A stretch of DNA of 64,000 bases. Source: Burkholderiales bacterium (lineage in GTDB: Bacteria > Pseudomonadota > Gammaproteobacteria > Burkholderiales > Burkholderiaceae_C). The stretch is from the NCBI GenBank assembly GCA_021732385.1, contig JAKFVA010000016.1, forward strand, positions 82,369 through 146,368, in the 5' to 3' direction. Shown here piece by piece: positions 9,503 through 19,869 of the stretch. A program made the position numbers and the translations under genes. Below the pieces are notes generated by a model, which saw nothing but the letters and a program-made list of their open reading frames with translations, searched no databases and was not told where the DNA came from. Every line of letters begins with the position of its first letter. Position 1 is the first letter of the stretch.

Positions 9503-10261
9503 CTAGCGTGGTGCCAGGCGGATTGCACCATCGAGGCGAATTACTTCACCGTTAAGCATGTCGTTTTCAAAAATGTGCAGCGCCAGTTTGGCGTAGTCTT
9601 CGGGCGTGCCCAGGCGGCTGGGGAAGGGCACGCTGGCAGCCAGCGCGTCCTGCACTTCTTGCGGCATGCCAAACAGCATGGGCGTGCCGAAAATGCCAGG
9701 GGCAATCGTCATGTTGCGAATGCCGTTGCGCGCCAGGTCACGCGCAATCGGCAGGGTCATGCCGACCACGCCACCTTTGGACGCGCTGTAAGCAGCCTGC
9801 CCAATCTGGCCGTCGTAAGCCGCCACACTGGCGGTGGAGATCATCGCGCCGCGCTCACCCGTGGACTCGGGTGTGTTCTGACTCATGGCTTGGGCAGCCA
9901 GGCGGATCATGTTGAATGTACCCACCAGATTGACCATGATGGTTTTGGTGAAATTGGGCAGCGGGTGCGCACCGTCTTTGCCTACGGTTTTAATGGCTGG
10001 GGCAATGCCCGCGCAGTTGACCAGCCCCATCAGCTTGCCCAGACTCACGGCTTTGGCCACTGCGGCCTGGGCATCGTGTTCGTCGCTCACATCGCAGCGG
10101 ACGAAAGCGCCGCCAATGGCTTTGGCCACCGCCTCGCCCTTGTCGACTTGCATGTCGGCCACCACCACCACGCCGCCATGGGCCGCCAGCATGCGCGCCG
10201 TGCCTTCACCCAGGCCCGAAGCCGCACCGGTAACGATAAAAACCTTGCCTGAGATCTGCAT
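9503..10261 (-). CDS. Short-chain dehydrogenase, 3-hydroxyacyl-CoA dehydrogenase type 2-like
   Basis: This 252-residue NAD(P)-dependent oxidoreductase has the cofactor motif [10 protein letters not shown] (residues 11-20), NCAGIAPA, the catalytic Ser in [11 protein letters not shown] and the YSASKGG catalytic Tyr-Lys pair near residue 165. The overall pattern, with [12 protein letters not shown] at the start and a late [13 protein letters not shown], resembles type 2 3-hydroxyacyl-CoA dehydrogenases of beta-oxidation. The start is the ATG with family-like sequence; the frame stays open 139 codons upstream, but that part is low-complexity and overlaps mtfA. Substrate assignment is by resemblance only. 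Confidence 0.85.
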   Translation of the reverse strand: MQISGKVFIVTGAASGLGEGTARMLAAHGGVVVVADMQVDKGEAVAKAIGGAFVRCDVSDEHDAQAAVAKAVSLGKLMGLVNCAGIAPAIKTVGKDGAHPLPNFTKTIMVNLVGTFNMIRLAAQAMSQNTPESTGERGAMISTASVAAYDGQIGQAAYSASKGGVVGMTLPIARDLARNGIRNMTIAPGIFGTPMLFGMPQEVQDALAASVPFPSRLGTPEDYAKLALHIFENDMLNGEVIRLDGAIRLAPR

Positions 10262-10307
10262 AGCGGCTCCTGATTGGGTTGATTTGAAAAAACGGAAATA
10301 AAGGTTT

Positions 10308-11147
10308 CTACAGCGCCGCTTGCGGCCTGCGAAAGAATGCATCGTACAGCGGCAGCAAGCTGGGGTAATGCAGGGCAAAGTCAGGCCGCGCCACAAAATA
10401 GGCTTCCAATGTGACGGCAAAAAATTCGGCTGGACTGGTGGCACCGTAGGCATCGAGCCAGGGTGCTTGCACCAGCGTGCCAAAGCGCTGGGCAACTTGC
10501 ACTTGGTTGGCAAATTGTTCGTAAGCGGCATACAGCGTTTTGCGCCAAAGTTCACGCGCGTTGCGCGCGCCCAGGGCGCTGCGCGGCGTGCCGCCAAAGC
10601 CGCCAGGCAGGGGCGGGCAGCCGTCAGCGTCGGCGTCTTGCGGCGCGCCGTACAAATCAATTTTGTGGGCAAACTCATGAATCACGAGATTGGTGCCTTG
10701 CGCAGCCGACGCGCCAGCTTGCGACACGTCTTGCCAGTTCAGCACCACCGGGCCCTGGTGCATGGCCTGGCCGGCCAGCGGTTCGCGGTAGCGGTGCACT
10801 ACGCCAGCGCTGTCGCGAACCTCGCGCTGGGCCAGCATGGCGCCGGGGTAGACCACGATGCCGACAAAATCCTTGTACCAGTGCAAGCCCAGGTGTAGCA
10901 CCGGCAAGCAGGCTTGCGCCGCAATGGCCAGGGCGATTTCATCGGTGACTACCAGGCCATGCGTGCCGTGGAATTCTTTTTGCGCCAAAAAGCGGCTGCA
11001 CAGCTGGCGCAGCTTGGGCAAATCGCTGGCGTTTTGCAAAAAAGGGTAGGCCGCCAGGGTGGCGTGCCACAGCGCATCGGGGATAGGGCGTGGTCGCAGC
11101 CAGTGGCGCATGCGCTGGCGCAACCACTGGTACAGGCGTTTGAGCAT
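10308..11147 (-). CDS. mtfA: Zinc metallopeptidase MtfA (M90 family)
   Basis: MtfA in E. coli is a cytosolic zinc aminopeptidase that binds the Mlc repressor and so affects glucose transporter expression. This 279-residue product has the zinc motif HEFAHKID (residues 157-164), preceded by NLVI, and a later acidic ligand region in [14 protein letters not shown]. The start chosen, [11 protein letters not shown], lies 13 bases after the lpxH stop, and longer in-frame extensions give unlikely sequence. It is the downstream partner of lpxH in a leftward run. Whether an Mlc partner exists in this organism is not visible here. Confidence 0.88.
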   Translation of the reverse strand: MLKRLYQWLRQRMRHWLRPRPIPDALWHATLAAYPFLQNASDLPKLRQLCSRFLAQKEFHGTHGLVVTDEIALAIAAQACLPVLHLGLHWYKDFVGIVVYPGAMLAQREVRDSAGVVHRYREPLAGQAMHQGPVVLNWQDVSQAGASAAQGTNLVIHEFAHKIDLYGAPQDADADGCPPLPGGFGGTPRSALGARNARELWRKTLYAAYEQFANQVQVAQRFGTLVQAPWLDAYGATSPAEFFAVTLEAYFVARPDFALHYPSLLPLYDAFFRRPQAAL

Positions 11148-11160
11148 CAAGACCGCAGGC

Positions 11161-11997
11161 TCAAGCCAACGCGATGCGCTGCGCGGTAGCCTGGCCGCGC
11201 TCAAGCCGCAGCACCTCCCGGCGCGGCACGCTGGCTTGGGCGTCCCAGTCTGACAGCACCACCCGCTGCAAGGGCTGGCCAGCGTGCTGGCCCAGCGCAT
11301 GGGTGGCAGGCTGGTGGGTGTGGCCGTGGACCAAAGTGCTGGCTTGCGCGGCAATGAGCCACTGCCTGGCGGCGGCGGCATCCACATCGGCAAAGGGCTC
11401 ACCGCTGGCGTTTTGCACTTGTTTGCGCGCCTCACTTCTGAGTCGCAGGTCGCGCGCGATGTGCTGGCGCTCGGCTAGCGGGCGAGCCAGAAATTCGTGC
11501 TGCCAAGCGGGGCTGCGTACTTGGGCGCGAAACGCCAGGTAGTCGGTATCCTGCAGGCACAGGGCGTCGCCGTGGCTGAGCAGGTAGCGGGCCTTGCCCA
11601 GCATCAGCACGGTGGGGTCGGGCAATAACGTGGCTCGGCACTGCTGCATGAAGCCGCTGCCCAACAGAAAATCGCGATTGCCGTGCATGAAGAACAGCGT
11701 GAGGTGGGTAGCGGCGCTGAACAACTGGGCGCAGCGTTGGCCCAGGCTACCGGGTAGGGCGGCGTCGTCACCCACCCAGACTTCAAAAAAATCGCCCAAC
11801 ACAAACAGCGCCTGGGCGGGGCTGGATGACAGGTACGCGGCCAGGGCGTTGAAGCTGGCGTCTTCCGTGTCCAGGTGCAGGTCGGAGATGAAATCAACCA
11901 CCTGCCAGTTGGCAGGCGCAACCACTTCCGCTGGCCCTGCGTGACGAGGGCCGGGTGAGCCAACCAGCGCCGCAGGGGCGAACGTGGTGGGCGTCAT
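11161..11997 (-). CDS. lpxH: UDP-2,3-diacylglucosamine hydrolase LpxH
   Basis: LpxH removes UMP from UDP-2,3-diacylglucosamine in lipid A synthesis, acting at the inner face of the cytoplasmic membrane. The metallophosphatase motifs are complete: SDLHLD (39-44), GDFFEVW (68-74), GNRDF (106-110), LLSHGD (about 138) and VHGHTHQP (about 218). At 278 residues it is longer than the E. coli enzyme, owing to about 30 extra N-terminal residues. A later start is possible, but no better ATG is present before the fold. The gene follows ppiB by 24 bases, likely in one operon; E. coli also pairs ppiB with lpxH. Confidence 0.94.
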   Translation of the reverse strand: MTPTTFAPAALVGSPGPRHAGPAEVVAPANWQVVDFISDLHLDTEDASFNALAAYLSSSPAQALFVLGDFFEVWVGDDAALPGSLGQRCAQLFSAATHLTLFFMHGNRDFLLGSGFMQQCRATLLPDPTVLMLGKARYLLSHGDALCLQDTDYLAFRAQVRSPAWQHEFLARPLAERQHIARDLRLRSEARKQVQNASGEPFADVDAAAARQWLIAAQASTLVHGHTHQPATHALGQHAGQPLQRVVLSDWDAQASVPRREVLRLERGQATAQRIALA

Positions 11998-12021
11998 GGC
12001 GCGGCTGGCGTTGTCAGGGCG

Positions 12022-12528
12022 TCAAAGCGCCACAGCGGAGGCAATCACAACGTCGTCTTTGGGCACGTCGTCGTGGTGGCCCTTGCGGCCAGTGGCTACG
12101 CCCACAATCTTGTCTACCACTTCGGTACCAGCCACCACCTTGCCAAATACGGCATAGCCCCAGCCTTGTTGCGAAGGCGCGGTGTGGTTCAAAAACTTGT
12201 TGTCGGCCACGTTGATGAAGAACTGTGCCGTGGCGGAATGCGGGTCGCCAGTGCGGGCCATGGCCAGCGTGTATTTGTCGTTCTTGAGGCCATTGTTGGC
12301 TTCGTTGGTAATCGGTGCGTCAGTGGGTTTTTGTGCCATGCCGGGCTCAAAGCCGCCGCCTTGCACCATGAAACCGGGAATTACGCGGTGAAAAATCGTG
12401 TTGTTGAAATGGCCCTTGTTCACATAGCTCAAAAAATTGGCGGCGCACAGGGGGGCCTTGTCAGCGTCAAGCTCAATGGTGAGGCTGCCGAAACCGGTGA
12501 TATTCAATTGGACTTGGGGGTTGCTCAT
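12022..12528 (-). CDS. ppiB: Cytosolic cyclophilin PpiB
   Basis: This is a 168-residue cyclophilin-type prolyl isomerase without signal peptide. Catalytic residues appear in [15 protein letters not shown] (Arg about residue 48) and in [32 protein letters not shown] is the standard C-terminal block. It follows ppiA by 23 bases and precedes lpxH. The paired cyclophilin genes probably arose by duplication, one retained in the cytosol and one exported. Confidence 0.95.
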   Translation of the reverse strand: MSNPQVQLNITGFGSLTIELDADKAPLCAANFLSYVNKGHFNNTIFHRVIPGFMVQGGGFEPGMAQKPTDAPITNEANNGLKNDKYTLAMARTGDPHSATAQFFINVADNKFLNHTAPSQQGWGYAVFGKVVAGTEVVDKIVGVATGRKGHHDDVPKDDVVIASAVAL

Positions 12529-12551
12529 GGTGTGAAAAGAGGTTGGGTGGA

Positions 12552-13145
12552 TTATTTGACCAAGGTGGCTGATTTGATGACGATGTCTTGCACCGGCACA
12601 TTCTGGAACTGGCCTTTGTTGCCGGTGGCTGCAGTGCGGATTTTGTCCACCACGTCCATGCCACTAATGACTTTGCCAAATACGGCATAGCCATTGCCAT
12701 CGGGCAGCGGGGCGTTCAAATTGGGGTTGTCTTTGACGTTGATGAAGAACTGTGCAGTGGCTGAATTGGGGTTGGCGGTGCGTGCCATGGCCAAGGTACC
12801 GCGGTCGTTTTTGAGGCCATTGCCCGCTTCCAGGGCAATCGGTGCGCGCGTGGCCTTTTGGCTGAAGTCGGGGGTGAAACCGCCGCCCTGAATCATGAAG
12901 CCGTCGATCACGCGGTGAAAAATTGTGCCGTCGTAATGCTTGTCTTTGACGTACTGCAAAAAGTTTTCAACGCTCTTGGGTGCCTTGTCGGCGTACAGCT
13001 CGACCACGATGTCGCCCTGGCTGGTGGCGAGCTTGACTTTGCTGGCTTCTTGCGCGCTGGCAGGCAAGGCCAACCAGCCGAGCGCCAGGGCGGCAAATAC
13101 TTCCGCAGTGGTGCGACGCACAGGAGAAAAACGGGTGGCTGTCAT
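12552..13145 (-). CDS. ppiA: Periplasmic cyclophilin PpiA
   Basis: This 197-residue cyclophilin has an N-terminal signal peptide, with a hydrophobic stretch ending in [10 protein letters not shown] near residue 32. The mature part carries [32 protein letters not shown] and [15 protein letters not shown], so it is predicted to be a periplasmic prolyl isomerase. Its ATG overlaps the TGA of the upstream L,D-transpeptidase gene by one base, indicating translational coupling, so its level probably follows that of the cell-wall enzyme. Confidence 0.94.
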   Translation of the reverse strand: MTATRFSPVRRTTAEVFAALALGWLALPASAQEASKVKLATSQGDIVVELYADKAPKSVENFLQYVKDKHYDGTIFHRVIDGFMIQGGGFTPDFSQKATRAPIALEAGNGLKNDRGTLAMARTANPNSATAQFFINVKDNPNLNAPLPDGNGYAVFGKVISGMDVVDKIRTAATGNKGQFQNVPVQDIVIKSATLVK

Positions 13146-14401
13146 CAGATGCTTCCTTCAAAAAATATTTTCCATTGATTGGCTTGGCGTACCCAGTACT
13201 GGCGCTTGAGGCTGCCGGTTTTGCTGCCTTGCCAAACTTCATTAAAGGTTACCACCATCGTCTCGGCTTGGTCGCTCCAGCGCAGCAACGAGAGGTCTTT
13301 AATCTGTAAGGCGCTGCCGTTGGCACGCTCCATTTCAAGGCCGAGTGAGCCGCTCCAGATGGCCAGTGTTTTACCGTAGCTGCTGAAGTCAGGGGCGTAA
13401 AAGGCCAGGGCGTTGTCGAGTTTGCCACTGGACTTGGCCTGACGCCAGGCTTGTAGCGTTTCTTCAAAGCTGCGGCTGTCAGCGCGCAAACTCTGGGTGG
13501 TGGCCCACTGCAAGCTGGGGGCAATGACCACCGGTGTGCTGCGCGCTTGCACTGTAGTTAGCAGGCGCTGCAGGTCAGGGTTAGCCAGTACCACGCAGCC
13601 GTCGGTGGCGCGTGGCGCGCGCGAAAATTGTGTTGGCGGCGTGCCATGCAACCAGATGCCACTGCCGGTTTTGCCGCGCCGCACGTCGTAGGGGTTGGGG
13701 TAATTGATGGGCAGTGCGCCCGCGCCGTAAAACTCTTTGAGCGACTGGGGGCTGAGGCTGCTGGTGATGAAATACACCCCCAGCGGGGTGCGCAAATCGC
13801 CTTCAATGGTTTTTTCGATCCCTGACTTGCCTATCGACACGTAGTAGTCGGCTACCAGCTTGAGTCCGGTCGCGCCATTTTCAAACAAGTACAGACGCGA
13901 ACGTGATGCATCTACCGCAATCGCGTGTTTGTTCTGGGCTGACAGGCTCAAAAACTGCGTGGGCAGGCTGTCAGGCGGAGGGCGTTCGCGCAGGGCTTTG
14001 ATGCGCAGCAGCGACTCTTCGCGCAATTCAGCCAGCAGCGCGGCGTGCTTGATGGCCGTGGTGTCGGGCACATCGCCAAGCGTGCGTACAGGGCGTACCT
14101 GGGCAGCCAGCAAATCGCCGTAGATGAGATGAGCCAGATGGAAATTGGGGTGGTTCTTGACCAAGTCTTGCGCGTAAGCCAGCGCCTCGCGGCTTTTGCC
14201 CTGGCCAATGAACTGGTAAACCTGGATCAGACGCGCCTCGGCCTCGCCGTCACGTCCAACACTGATCACCTCACGCGCCGGTTTTTGTGTGCGCTGCTTT
14301 TTCTTTTGCGTGGCTTCGGCAGGTGCCTGGGCCAGGAGCACGCAGGCCAAGCCAGCCGACAGGGCAACTGCGCAAAGACGGGTGAGTAATTTGGTCGTCA
14401 T
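13145..14401 (-). CDS. L,D-transpeptidase (YkuD) with C-terminal NTF2-like domain
   Basis: The 418-residue protein is predicted to act on peptidoglycan in the periplasm. Residues 1-30 are a signal peptide ([20 protein letters not shown]). Residues 50-140 contain a short TPR-like helical part ([17 protein letters not shown]). The YkuD domain follows (about 158-295), with the active-site His in LHGTPP (252) and Cys in TDGC (269). The last 110 residues look NTF2-like, ending [21 protein letters not shown]. The ATG matches a clear signal peptide, so longer starts were rejected. Related LdtE/ErfK-type proteins in Burkholderiales share this three-part plan. Confidence 0.88.
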   Translation of the reverse strand: MTTKLLTRLCAVALSAGLACVLLAQAPAEATQKKKQRTQKPAREVISVGRDGEAEARLIQVYQFIGQGKSREALAYAQDLVKNHPNFHLAHLIYGDLLAAQVRPVRTLGDVPDTTAIKHAALLAELREESLLRIKALRERPPPDSLPTQFLSLSAQNKHAIAVDASRSRLYLFENGATGLKLVADYYVSIGKSGIEKTIEGDLRTPLGVYFITSSLSPQSLKEFYGAGALPINYPNPYDVRRGKTGSGIWLHGTPPTQFSRAPRATDGCVVLANPDLQRLLTTVQARSTPVVIAPSLQWATTQSLRADSRSFEETLQAWRQAKSSGKLDNALAFYAPDFSSYGKTLAIWSGSLGLEMERANGSALQIKDLSLLRWSDQAETMVVTFNEVWQGSKTGSLKRQYWVRQANQWKIFFEGSI

Positions 14402-14495
14402 GCAATGTGGGCCTGCTGACAACCAGCTAGCCAATGGCAAACGGGGCACAGCAGGGGCCAGAAGCTGATGCGCAAGGAGGGCAATAACCGCAATA

Positions 14496-15500
14496 TCAAC
14501 TGCCAGTCGATTCCTTGACGATGACCCAGTTGCCGCCTGCGCGCACCATGTCGAGCACCTTGCGGCTAGTGACTTTAAGCGCGTCGGCGCTGTAGTCCTG
14601 GCTGAACTTGGCGGTGGCCTTGTCGCCGTTAACTGCAATAACTAATTTGTTGACCTTGACGCTGATGGTTTTCTTGCCCACGATGCGGGAGCGGCGCTCG
14701 TCTTCCCAGGCTTTGCGCGCTGTTCCACCAGCGGGCGTGAAGTCTTTGCCGTAAGCGGCCAAGTAGCCGTTCATGTCTTTATTGGCCCAGGCGGTGGCCC
14801 AGGCGCGTACAGCGGCCTCTACCTCAGCCTGGCTGCCAGTGCTGGCGGTTGCTGCTGCGGGCGTCGGGCTGGTAGCTGCTGGTGCTGGTGCTGCCGCCAC
14901 AGGCCGGGCCGGCTGAGCTGGCGCAAGCGCCACAGGCGTTGGCAAGACCGGTTTTTGGCCCTTGGCATTGGGCGCAAAAAGCTCGCGAATCAGTGCCAGC
15001 TTGGGCTGAACGGCGGCATTGCTGCTGTCAAGCTGAAGGGCCTTGCTGTATGCCTGGCTGGCCAGTTTGGCATACACATCACCCAAGTTTTCATGCGCAG
15101 TGGCGTAGCTGGGATTAGTGCGAATCGCCATTTCAAGCGCAGCGCGGGCCTTGTCAAACTGGCTTTGTCCGGCATGCAGTACAGCCAGATTGTTGTAGGG
15201 CTCGGGCAGTTCAGGAAAGTCTTCCGTGAGCTTGGTGAAGGTGGTAATGGCGTCGGTGGGTTTGCCCAATTCGCTTTGCACTACGCCTTTAAGAAAGCGC
15301 ATTTGCGGATCGCGCGGCTTGGCGGCCAGGTACTGGTCGGCTTTGGTCAGCGCCTCAGGCAGCTTGCCAGCGCGCACCAGCTGATTGACTTCACGGTAAT
15401 CATCAGCTTGGGCGTGAACTGCCAAGCTAGTGCCAGCAAGCACAATAAACGTAGACAGGCAGTAGAGAAAACGGTGCAAGGGGGTGTGGAAACTTTTCAT
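14496..15500 (-). CDS. Periplasmic TPR protein with C-terminal NTF2-like domain
   Basis: The 334-residue product has a signal peptide (residues 1-30, ending AVHAQA), three or more TPR-type helical repeats (about 35-165, with PEALTKADQYLAAKPRDP and FDKARAALEMAIRTNPSYA), and an Ala/Pro-rich linker (about 180-225). The C-terminal 110 residues are again NTF2-like (WATAWANKDMNGYLAAYG). The same C-terminal fold occurs in the transpeptidase encoded 95 bases downstream, so the two may act together at the envelope. It has no catalytic motif; a role as a scaffold is inference. Confidence 0.8.
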   Translation of the reverse strand: MKSFHTPLHRFLYCLSTFIVLAGTSLAVHAQADDYREVNQLVRAGKLPEALTKADQYLAAKPRDPQMRFLKGVVQSELGKPTDAITTFTKLTEDFPELPEPYNNLAVLHAGQSQFDKARAALEMAIRTNPSYATAHENLGDVYAKLASQAYSKALQLDSSNAAVQPKLALIRELFAPNAKGQKPVLPTPVALAPAQPARPVAAAPAPAATSPTPAAATASTGSQAEVEAAVRAWATAWANKDMNGYLAAYGKDFTPAGGTARKAWEDERRSRIVGKKTISVKVNKLVIAVNGDKATAKFSQDYSADALKVTSRKVLDMVRAGGNWVIVKESTGS

Positions 15501-15699
15501 AAAACCTCATGGGTTGCACGCAATAAACAGGCCCGAGGGGGGCTATATACTGCACGAATTGTAGTCCAGGGGGTAAGCGTGGCTTGCTGTTTGCGGGCCA
15601 TAACCTACCCGGCCCGGTTGCCCGGATAATCCCAATCTTCAATCACCCGGCCCTACTCTTGCGCAAGCCTTTGTCTCAGTCGTCTGCACCTACCTTGCC

Positions 15700-17097
15700 A
15701 TGAGCTTGCGCATCTACAACACGCTGTCGCGTAGCCTGGTTGATTTTTCACCCCGCCAAACCGGCCAGGTGCGCATGTATGTCTGCGGCATGACGGTTTA
15801 TGACTTGTGCCATCTGGGCCATGCCCGCTCCATGCTGGTGTTTGATGTGGTGCAGCGCTGGCTCAAAGCCAGTGGTTATGCCGTGAACTACGTGCGCAAC
15901 GTTACTGATATTGACGACAAAATCATCAAGCGTGCACTGGACAACGGCGAGACCATCCGCGCCCTGACCGACCGCATGGTGGACGCCCTGCACCAAGACG
16001 CCGACGCCCTGGGCATTGAGCGCCCCACCCACGAGCCGCGTGCCACTGACTTTGTGACGCAGATGCTGCAACTCATTAAAGTCTTGGAAAACCAGGGGCT
16101 GGCCTATGCCGTGCCAGGCGGTGACGTGAATTTTTCGGTGCGTAAATTCCCGGGCTACGGCAAGCTCTCGGGCAAGTCGCTGGATGACCTGCGTGCCGGG
16201 GAGCGTGTGGCGGTGGAAGACCATAAACAGGATCCGCTGGATTTTGTGTTGTGGAAAAGCGCTAAAGACAGCGAACCCGATGAAGCCAAGTGGGACGCCA
16301 GCGCTTATGGCTACAGCCGCGGCCGGCCCGGCTGGCATATTGAATGCTCTGCAATGTGCGCACAAATGCTGGGCGACAGCATTGACATTCACGGCGGCGG
16401 CGCGGATTTGCAGTTTCCCCACCATGAAAATGAAATTGCACAAAGTGAAGCCGCCACTGGGCAGCCCTTGGCCAGCATCTGGATGCACAACGGCTTTGTG
16501 CGGGTGGACAACGAGAAGATGTCCAAATCGCTGGGCAATTTTTTTACCATCCGCGAGGTGCTCAAGCAATACGACGCCGAGACCGTGCGCTTTTTTATTG
16601 TGCGTGCGCATTACCGCAGCAGTCTCAATTACAGCGATGTGCACCTAGACGACGCGCGGCAGGCCTTGCGCCGTCTGTACACCACGCTGGACTCCGTGAA
16701 GCCACGCCCTGCTGAATTGCGCTGGGATGCGGCGGGTAACCACCCCGCAGTTGCCCGCTTCAAAGCCGCTATGGACGAAGACTTTGGTACGCCTGAAGCG
16801 CTGGCGGTATTGTTTGACCTGGCCACTGAAGTCAATACCAGCCGTTCGCCGATGCTGGCCGGTTTATTGCATGCGCTGGGTGGCTGCCTGGGTTTGCTGC
16901 AAAATGAGCCGCGCGCTTTCTTGCAGGCGGGAGCGGGGGTTGATGAGGCCGCCATTGCGGCGTTGATTGCACAACGCGCCAGCGCTAAGAGCGCCAGGGA
17001 TTTTGCGGCGGCCGATGCGATTCGCCAGCAGTTGCTGGCGCAAGGCATTGTGCTCAAGGATTCGCCCGCGGGCACAAGCTGGGAGGCTGCCCCATGA
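15700..17097 (+). CDS. cysS: Cysteinyl-tRNA synthetase
   Basis: CysS charges tRNA-Cys. The 465-residue class I synthetase has the zinc ligand Cys29 in [13 protein letters not shown] at 38-41 (the HIGH motif), WHIECSAM with further zinc ligands, [11 protein letters not shown], and KMSKS at about 271-275. The C-terminal anticodon-binding region contains [22 protein letters not shown] sequence. The gene diverges from the TPR-protein gene across a 199-base gap. Length is normal. Confidence 0.97.
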   Translation: MSLRIYNTLSRSLVDFSPRQTGQVRMYVCGMTVYDLCHLGHARSMLVFDVVQRWLKASGYAVNYVRNVTDIDDKIIKRALDNGETIRALTDRMVDALHQDADALGIERPTHEPRATDFVTQMLQLIKVLENQGLAYAVPGGDVNFSVRKFPGYGKLSGKSLDDLRAGERVAVEDHKQDPLDFVLWKSAKDSEPDEAKWDASAYGYSRGRPGWHIECSAMCAQMLGDSIDIHGGGADLQFPHHENEIAQSEAATGQPLASIWMHNGFVRVDNEKMSKSLGNFFTIREVLKQYDAETVRFFIVRAHYRSSLNYSDVHLDDARQALRRLYTTLDSVKPRPAELRWDAAGNHPAVARFKAAMDEDFGTPEALAVLFDLATEVNTSRSPMLAGLLHALGGCLGLLQNEPRAFLQAGAGVDEAAIAALIAQRASAKSARDFAAADAIRQQLLAQGIVLKDSPAGTSWEAAP

Positions 17098-17149
17098 CGT
17101 GTTGCCAGGGTGCGCCCAATGCGGGCCAAAGAACCAATAGGAATCAGCG

Positions 17150-17809
17150 GTGAACGCCATTAAAAAAACCGCTACTGTGCGCCCCCAGGCCGGCCGCCCA
17201 GGTTATTGGGAAGACGCTTGCCTGCACCTGGCCAAGAAAGACCGTGTCATGAAACGGCTGATTCCGCAATTCGGCGACGCTTGCCTGCAGTCGCGCGGCG
17301 ATGCATTCACCACACTGGCGCGCAGCATTGTGGGCCAGCAAATTTCGGTCAAGGCGGCGCAGTCGGTCTGGAACAAGTTTGTGCTGCTGGCGCCCAAACT
17401 GGCACCCGGCCAAGTGCTCAAGCTCAATGTGGACGAGATGCGTGCCTGCGGCCTGAGCGCGCGCAAGGTTGAGTACCTGGTGGATTTGGCGCTGCATTTT
17501 GACTCGGGCGCGGCGCAGCCCAAAGACTGGATTGACTGGGACGACGACGCCATCATCCAGACGCTGGTGGCCATTCGCGGCATAGGTCGCTGGACGGCCG
17601 AGATGTTTTTGATCTTTCACCTGCACCGCCCCAATGTGCTGCCACTGGATGACGTAGGTTTAGTCAACGGTATCAGCAAAAACTATTTTTCTGGTGAACC
17701 AGTCAGCCGAAGCGACATGCGCGAGGTAGCCGCCGCCTGGGAGCCCTACCGCAGCGTGGCAACTTGGTATATTTGGCGCAGTCTGGACAACGCGCCAGCC
17801 GTCAACTAG
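17150..17809 (+). CDS. DNA-3-methyladenine glycosylase, AlkA-like (HhH-GPD)
   Basis: The 219-residue protein belongs to the HhH-GPD base-excision glycosylases. LARSIVGQQISVKAA (about 57-71) and the hairpin-helix-hairpin LVAIRGIGRWTAEMFL (about 143-158) are clear. The catalytic Asp lies in VLPLDDVGL (about 163-171). It lacks the iron-sulfur cluster cysteines of Nth/MutY and is shorter than E. coli AlkA, fitting the AlkA-like group that removes alkylated purines. It lies between cysS and accA, six bases upstream of accA, so it probably shares transcription with that gene. Confidence 0.88.
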   Translation: MNAIKKTATVRPQAGRPGYWEDACLHLAKKDRVMKRLIPQFGDACLQSRGDAFTTLARSIVGQQISVKAAQSVWNKFVLLAPKLAPGQVLKLNVDEMRACGLSARKVEYLVDLALHFDSGAAQPKDWIDWDDDAIIQTLVAIRGIGRWTAEMFLIFHLHRPNVLPLDDVGLVNGISKNYFSGEPVSRSDMREVAAAWEPYRSVATWYIWRSLDNAPAVN

Positions 17810-17815
17810 GAGAGC

Positions 17816-18796
17816 ATGTTGGCCAAAAAAGTTTTTCTCGACTTTGAGCAGCCGATTGCGGAGCTTGAATCCAAAATCGAAGAATTGCGTTACGTACAAA
17901 CTGAATCGGCGGTCGATATTTCTGAAGAAATCGACCAGCTGGCCAAGAAAAGCCAGCAGCTCACCAAAGACATTTACGCCGAGATCACGCCTTGGCAGAT
18001 CACCAAAATCGCCCGCCACGCCGAGCGTCCCTACACGCTCGACTATGTGCAGGGCATCTTCACCGACTTCGTTGAACTGCATGGCGACCGCCATTTTTCC
18101 GACGACTTGAGCATTGTTGGCGGCCTGGCGCGATTCAACGGTGTGGCCTGCATGGTGTTGGGCCACCAGAAGGGGCGCGACACCAAGGAGCGCGGCCTGC
18201 GCAACTTTGGCATGAGCAAGCCCGAGGGCTACCGCAAGGCGCTGCGCCTCATGAAGACGGCTGAAAAATTTGGCCTGCCGGTATTTACTTTTGTGGATAC
18301 GCCGGGTGCTTACCCCGGCATTGACGCCGAGGAGCGCGGCCAAAGTGAAGCCATTGGCCGCAACATCCTGGAGATGGCACAGCTTGAGGTGCCCATCATT
18401 GCCACCATCATTGGCGAGGGTGGCTCGGGCGGTGCGTTGGCTATTTCGGTGTGCGACCAGATGCTGATGCTGCAGTACTCAATTTATTCGGTCATCAGCC
18501 CGGAAGGCTGCTCGTCGATTCTCTGGAAAACCCCCGACAAGGCAATGGAAGCGGCCGAGGCGCTGGGCATTACCGCGCATCGCCTCAAGGCGCTGGGCCT
18601 GATTGACAAAATCATCAACGAGCCGCTGGGCGGCGCGCACCGTGATCACAAGCAGATGGCGGCGTTTTTAAAGCGCGCCCTGGTTGATGCCTACCGCCAG
18701 GTGAGCGATCTCAAGCCCAAGGAATTGCTCGATCGGCGTTACGCCCGCCTGCAAAGTTATGGCCGCTTCACCGACACCAAGGCCGACAGCAAATAA
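17816..18796 (+). CDS. accA: Acetyl-CoA carboxylase carboxyltransferase subunit alpha
   Basis: AccA with AccD transfers CO2 from biotin to acetyl-CoA, the first step of fatty-acid synthesis. The 326-residue sequence has the N-terminal helix pair ([19 protein letters not shown]) and the crotonase-like core with GDRHFSDD and [20 protein letters not shown]. It continues with [12 protein letters not shown] and [12 protein letters not shown]. Length and motifs match the E. coli protein. It follows the glycosylase gene by six bases and precedes tilS, the same neighbour as in many proteobacteria. Confidence 0.97.
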   Translation: MLAKKVFLDFEQPIAELESKIEELRYVQTESAVDISEEIDQLAKKSQQLTKDIYAEITPWQITKIARHAERPYTLDYVQGIFTDFVELHGDRHFSDDLSIVGGLARFNGVACMVLGHQKGRDTKERGLRNFGMSKPEGYRKALRLMKTAEKFGLPVFTFVDTPGAYPGIDAEERGQSEAIGRNILEMAQLEVPIIATIIGEGGSGGALAISVCDQMLMLQYSIYSVISPEGCSSILWKTPDKAMEAAEALGITAHRLKALGLIDKIINEPLGGAHRDHKQMAAFLKRALVDAYRQVSDLKPKELLDRRYARLQSYGRFTDTKADSK

Positions 18797-18817
18797 GCCG
18801 TTGACTGCAAAATCGCC

Positions 18818-19771
18818 TTGACCTTCACTGAAGCCATTGCGCAGTTTTCTCCGGCGCTGCCGCTGGCCGTAGCATACAGTGGTGGTGCCGATTCCAGTGC
18901 CTTGCTGCTGGCCTGCGCTCGGCAGTGGCCCGGCCAGGTCAGCGCCCTTCATGTGCACCACGGCTTACAAGCGGCGGCAGACGAATTTGTGCGGCATTGC
19001 CAGGCCGCTTGCGCACGCTGGCAGGTGCCGCTGGTGATTGCGCAGGTGGATGCGCGGGCACAACCGGGTGACAGCCCCGAAGACGCAGCCCGCCGCGCGC
19101 GCTACAAGGCCTTTGCCGCCCTTACGCAAACGGGGCAGGCGCTTGCCACGGTAAAAAACATGGCATTAGCGCAGCATGCCGATGACCAGTTGGAAACCTT
19201 GCTGTTGGCCCTTAGCCGTGGCGCAGGCCTGCCAGGCCTTGCCGCCATGCCGCAGCGCTGGCAGCGCGATGGCTTGACTTACCACCGGCCACTATTGGCG
19301 GTGCCGGGCGCTGAGGTGCGCGCCTGGCTGTCCGCACAAGGCGAGGCCGCCATTGAAGACCCAACCAACCAGGATCTGCGCTACACCCGCAACCGCATTC
19401 GCCAGCAGTTGCTGCCACAGTTGATGCAAGTGTTCCCGCAAGCGCGCGAAACCTTTGCGCGCAGCAGCCGCCATGCAGCACAGGCCCAGGTATTGTTGCT
19501 GGAGATGGCGCAGCAAGACCTCGCGCAAGTGGGTATGCCACCGGCCATTGCAGCGTTACAAATTTTGAGCCAGGCACGCCAGGCCAATGTGCTGCGCCAC
19601 TGGCTGACCAGCGCTTGCAGCACCACCCCCAGCGCCGCCCAGCTCGATGAGCTGCTGGCGCAGGTGCAGGCTTGCACTACGCGTGGCCACGCCATCCACA
19701 TCAAAGTGGGCGCGGGTTTTGTGCAGCGCAATGGCGCATTGCTGGGCTACCAGGTATCACCGGCTCGCTGA
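18818..19771 (+). CDS. tilS: tRNA(Ile)-lysidine synthetase TilS
   Basis: TilS modifies C34 of tRNA-Ile(CAU) to lysidine, changing its reading from AUG to AUA. The 317-residue product has the PP-loop ATP motif SGGADSSAL (residues 20-28), ALHVHHGL, and the core segment ALAQHADDQLETLLL around residues 115-130. The start appears to be TTG; no in-frame ATG exists before the PP-loop. It lacks most of the C-terminal TilS domains of the longer E. coli form, as in several betaproteobacteria. It lies 21 bases after accA. Confidence 0.93.
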   Translation: MTFTEAIAQFSPALPLAVAYSGGADSSALLLACARQWPGQVSALHVHHGLQAAADEFVRHCQAACARWQVPLVIAQVDARAQPGDSPEDAARRARYKAFAALTQTGQALATVKNMALAQHADDQLETLLLALSRGAGLPGLAAMPQRWQRDGLTYHRPLLAVPGAEVRAWLSAQGEAAIEDPTNQDLRYTRNRIRQQLLPQLMQVFPQARETFARSSRHAAQAQVLLLEMAQQDLAQVGMPPAIAALQILSQARQANVLRHWLTSACSTTPSAAQLDELLAQVQACTTRGHAIHIKVGAGFVQRNGALLGYQVSPAR

Positions 19772-19869
19772 GGTCGGCAGGGTCAGGGCTGGCGCGCGAG
19801 GCGCGCTAAAATAGCAGGCTTTGCCCCTGGCGGGCAGCATGGCAAGTCAACCGGCAAACAAGCAGACTT

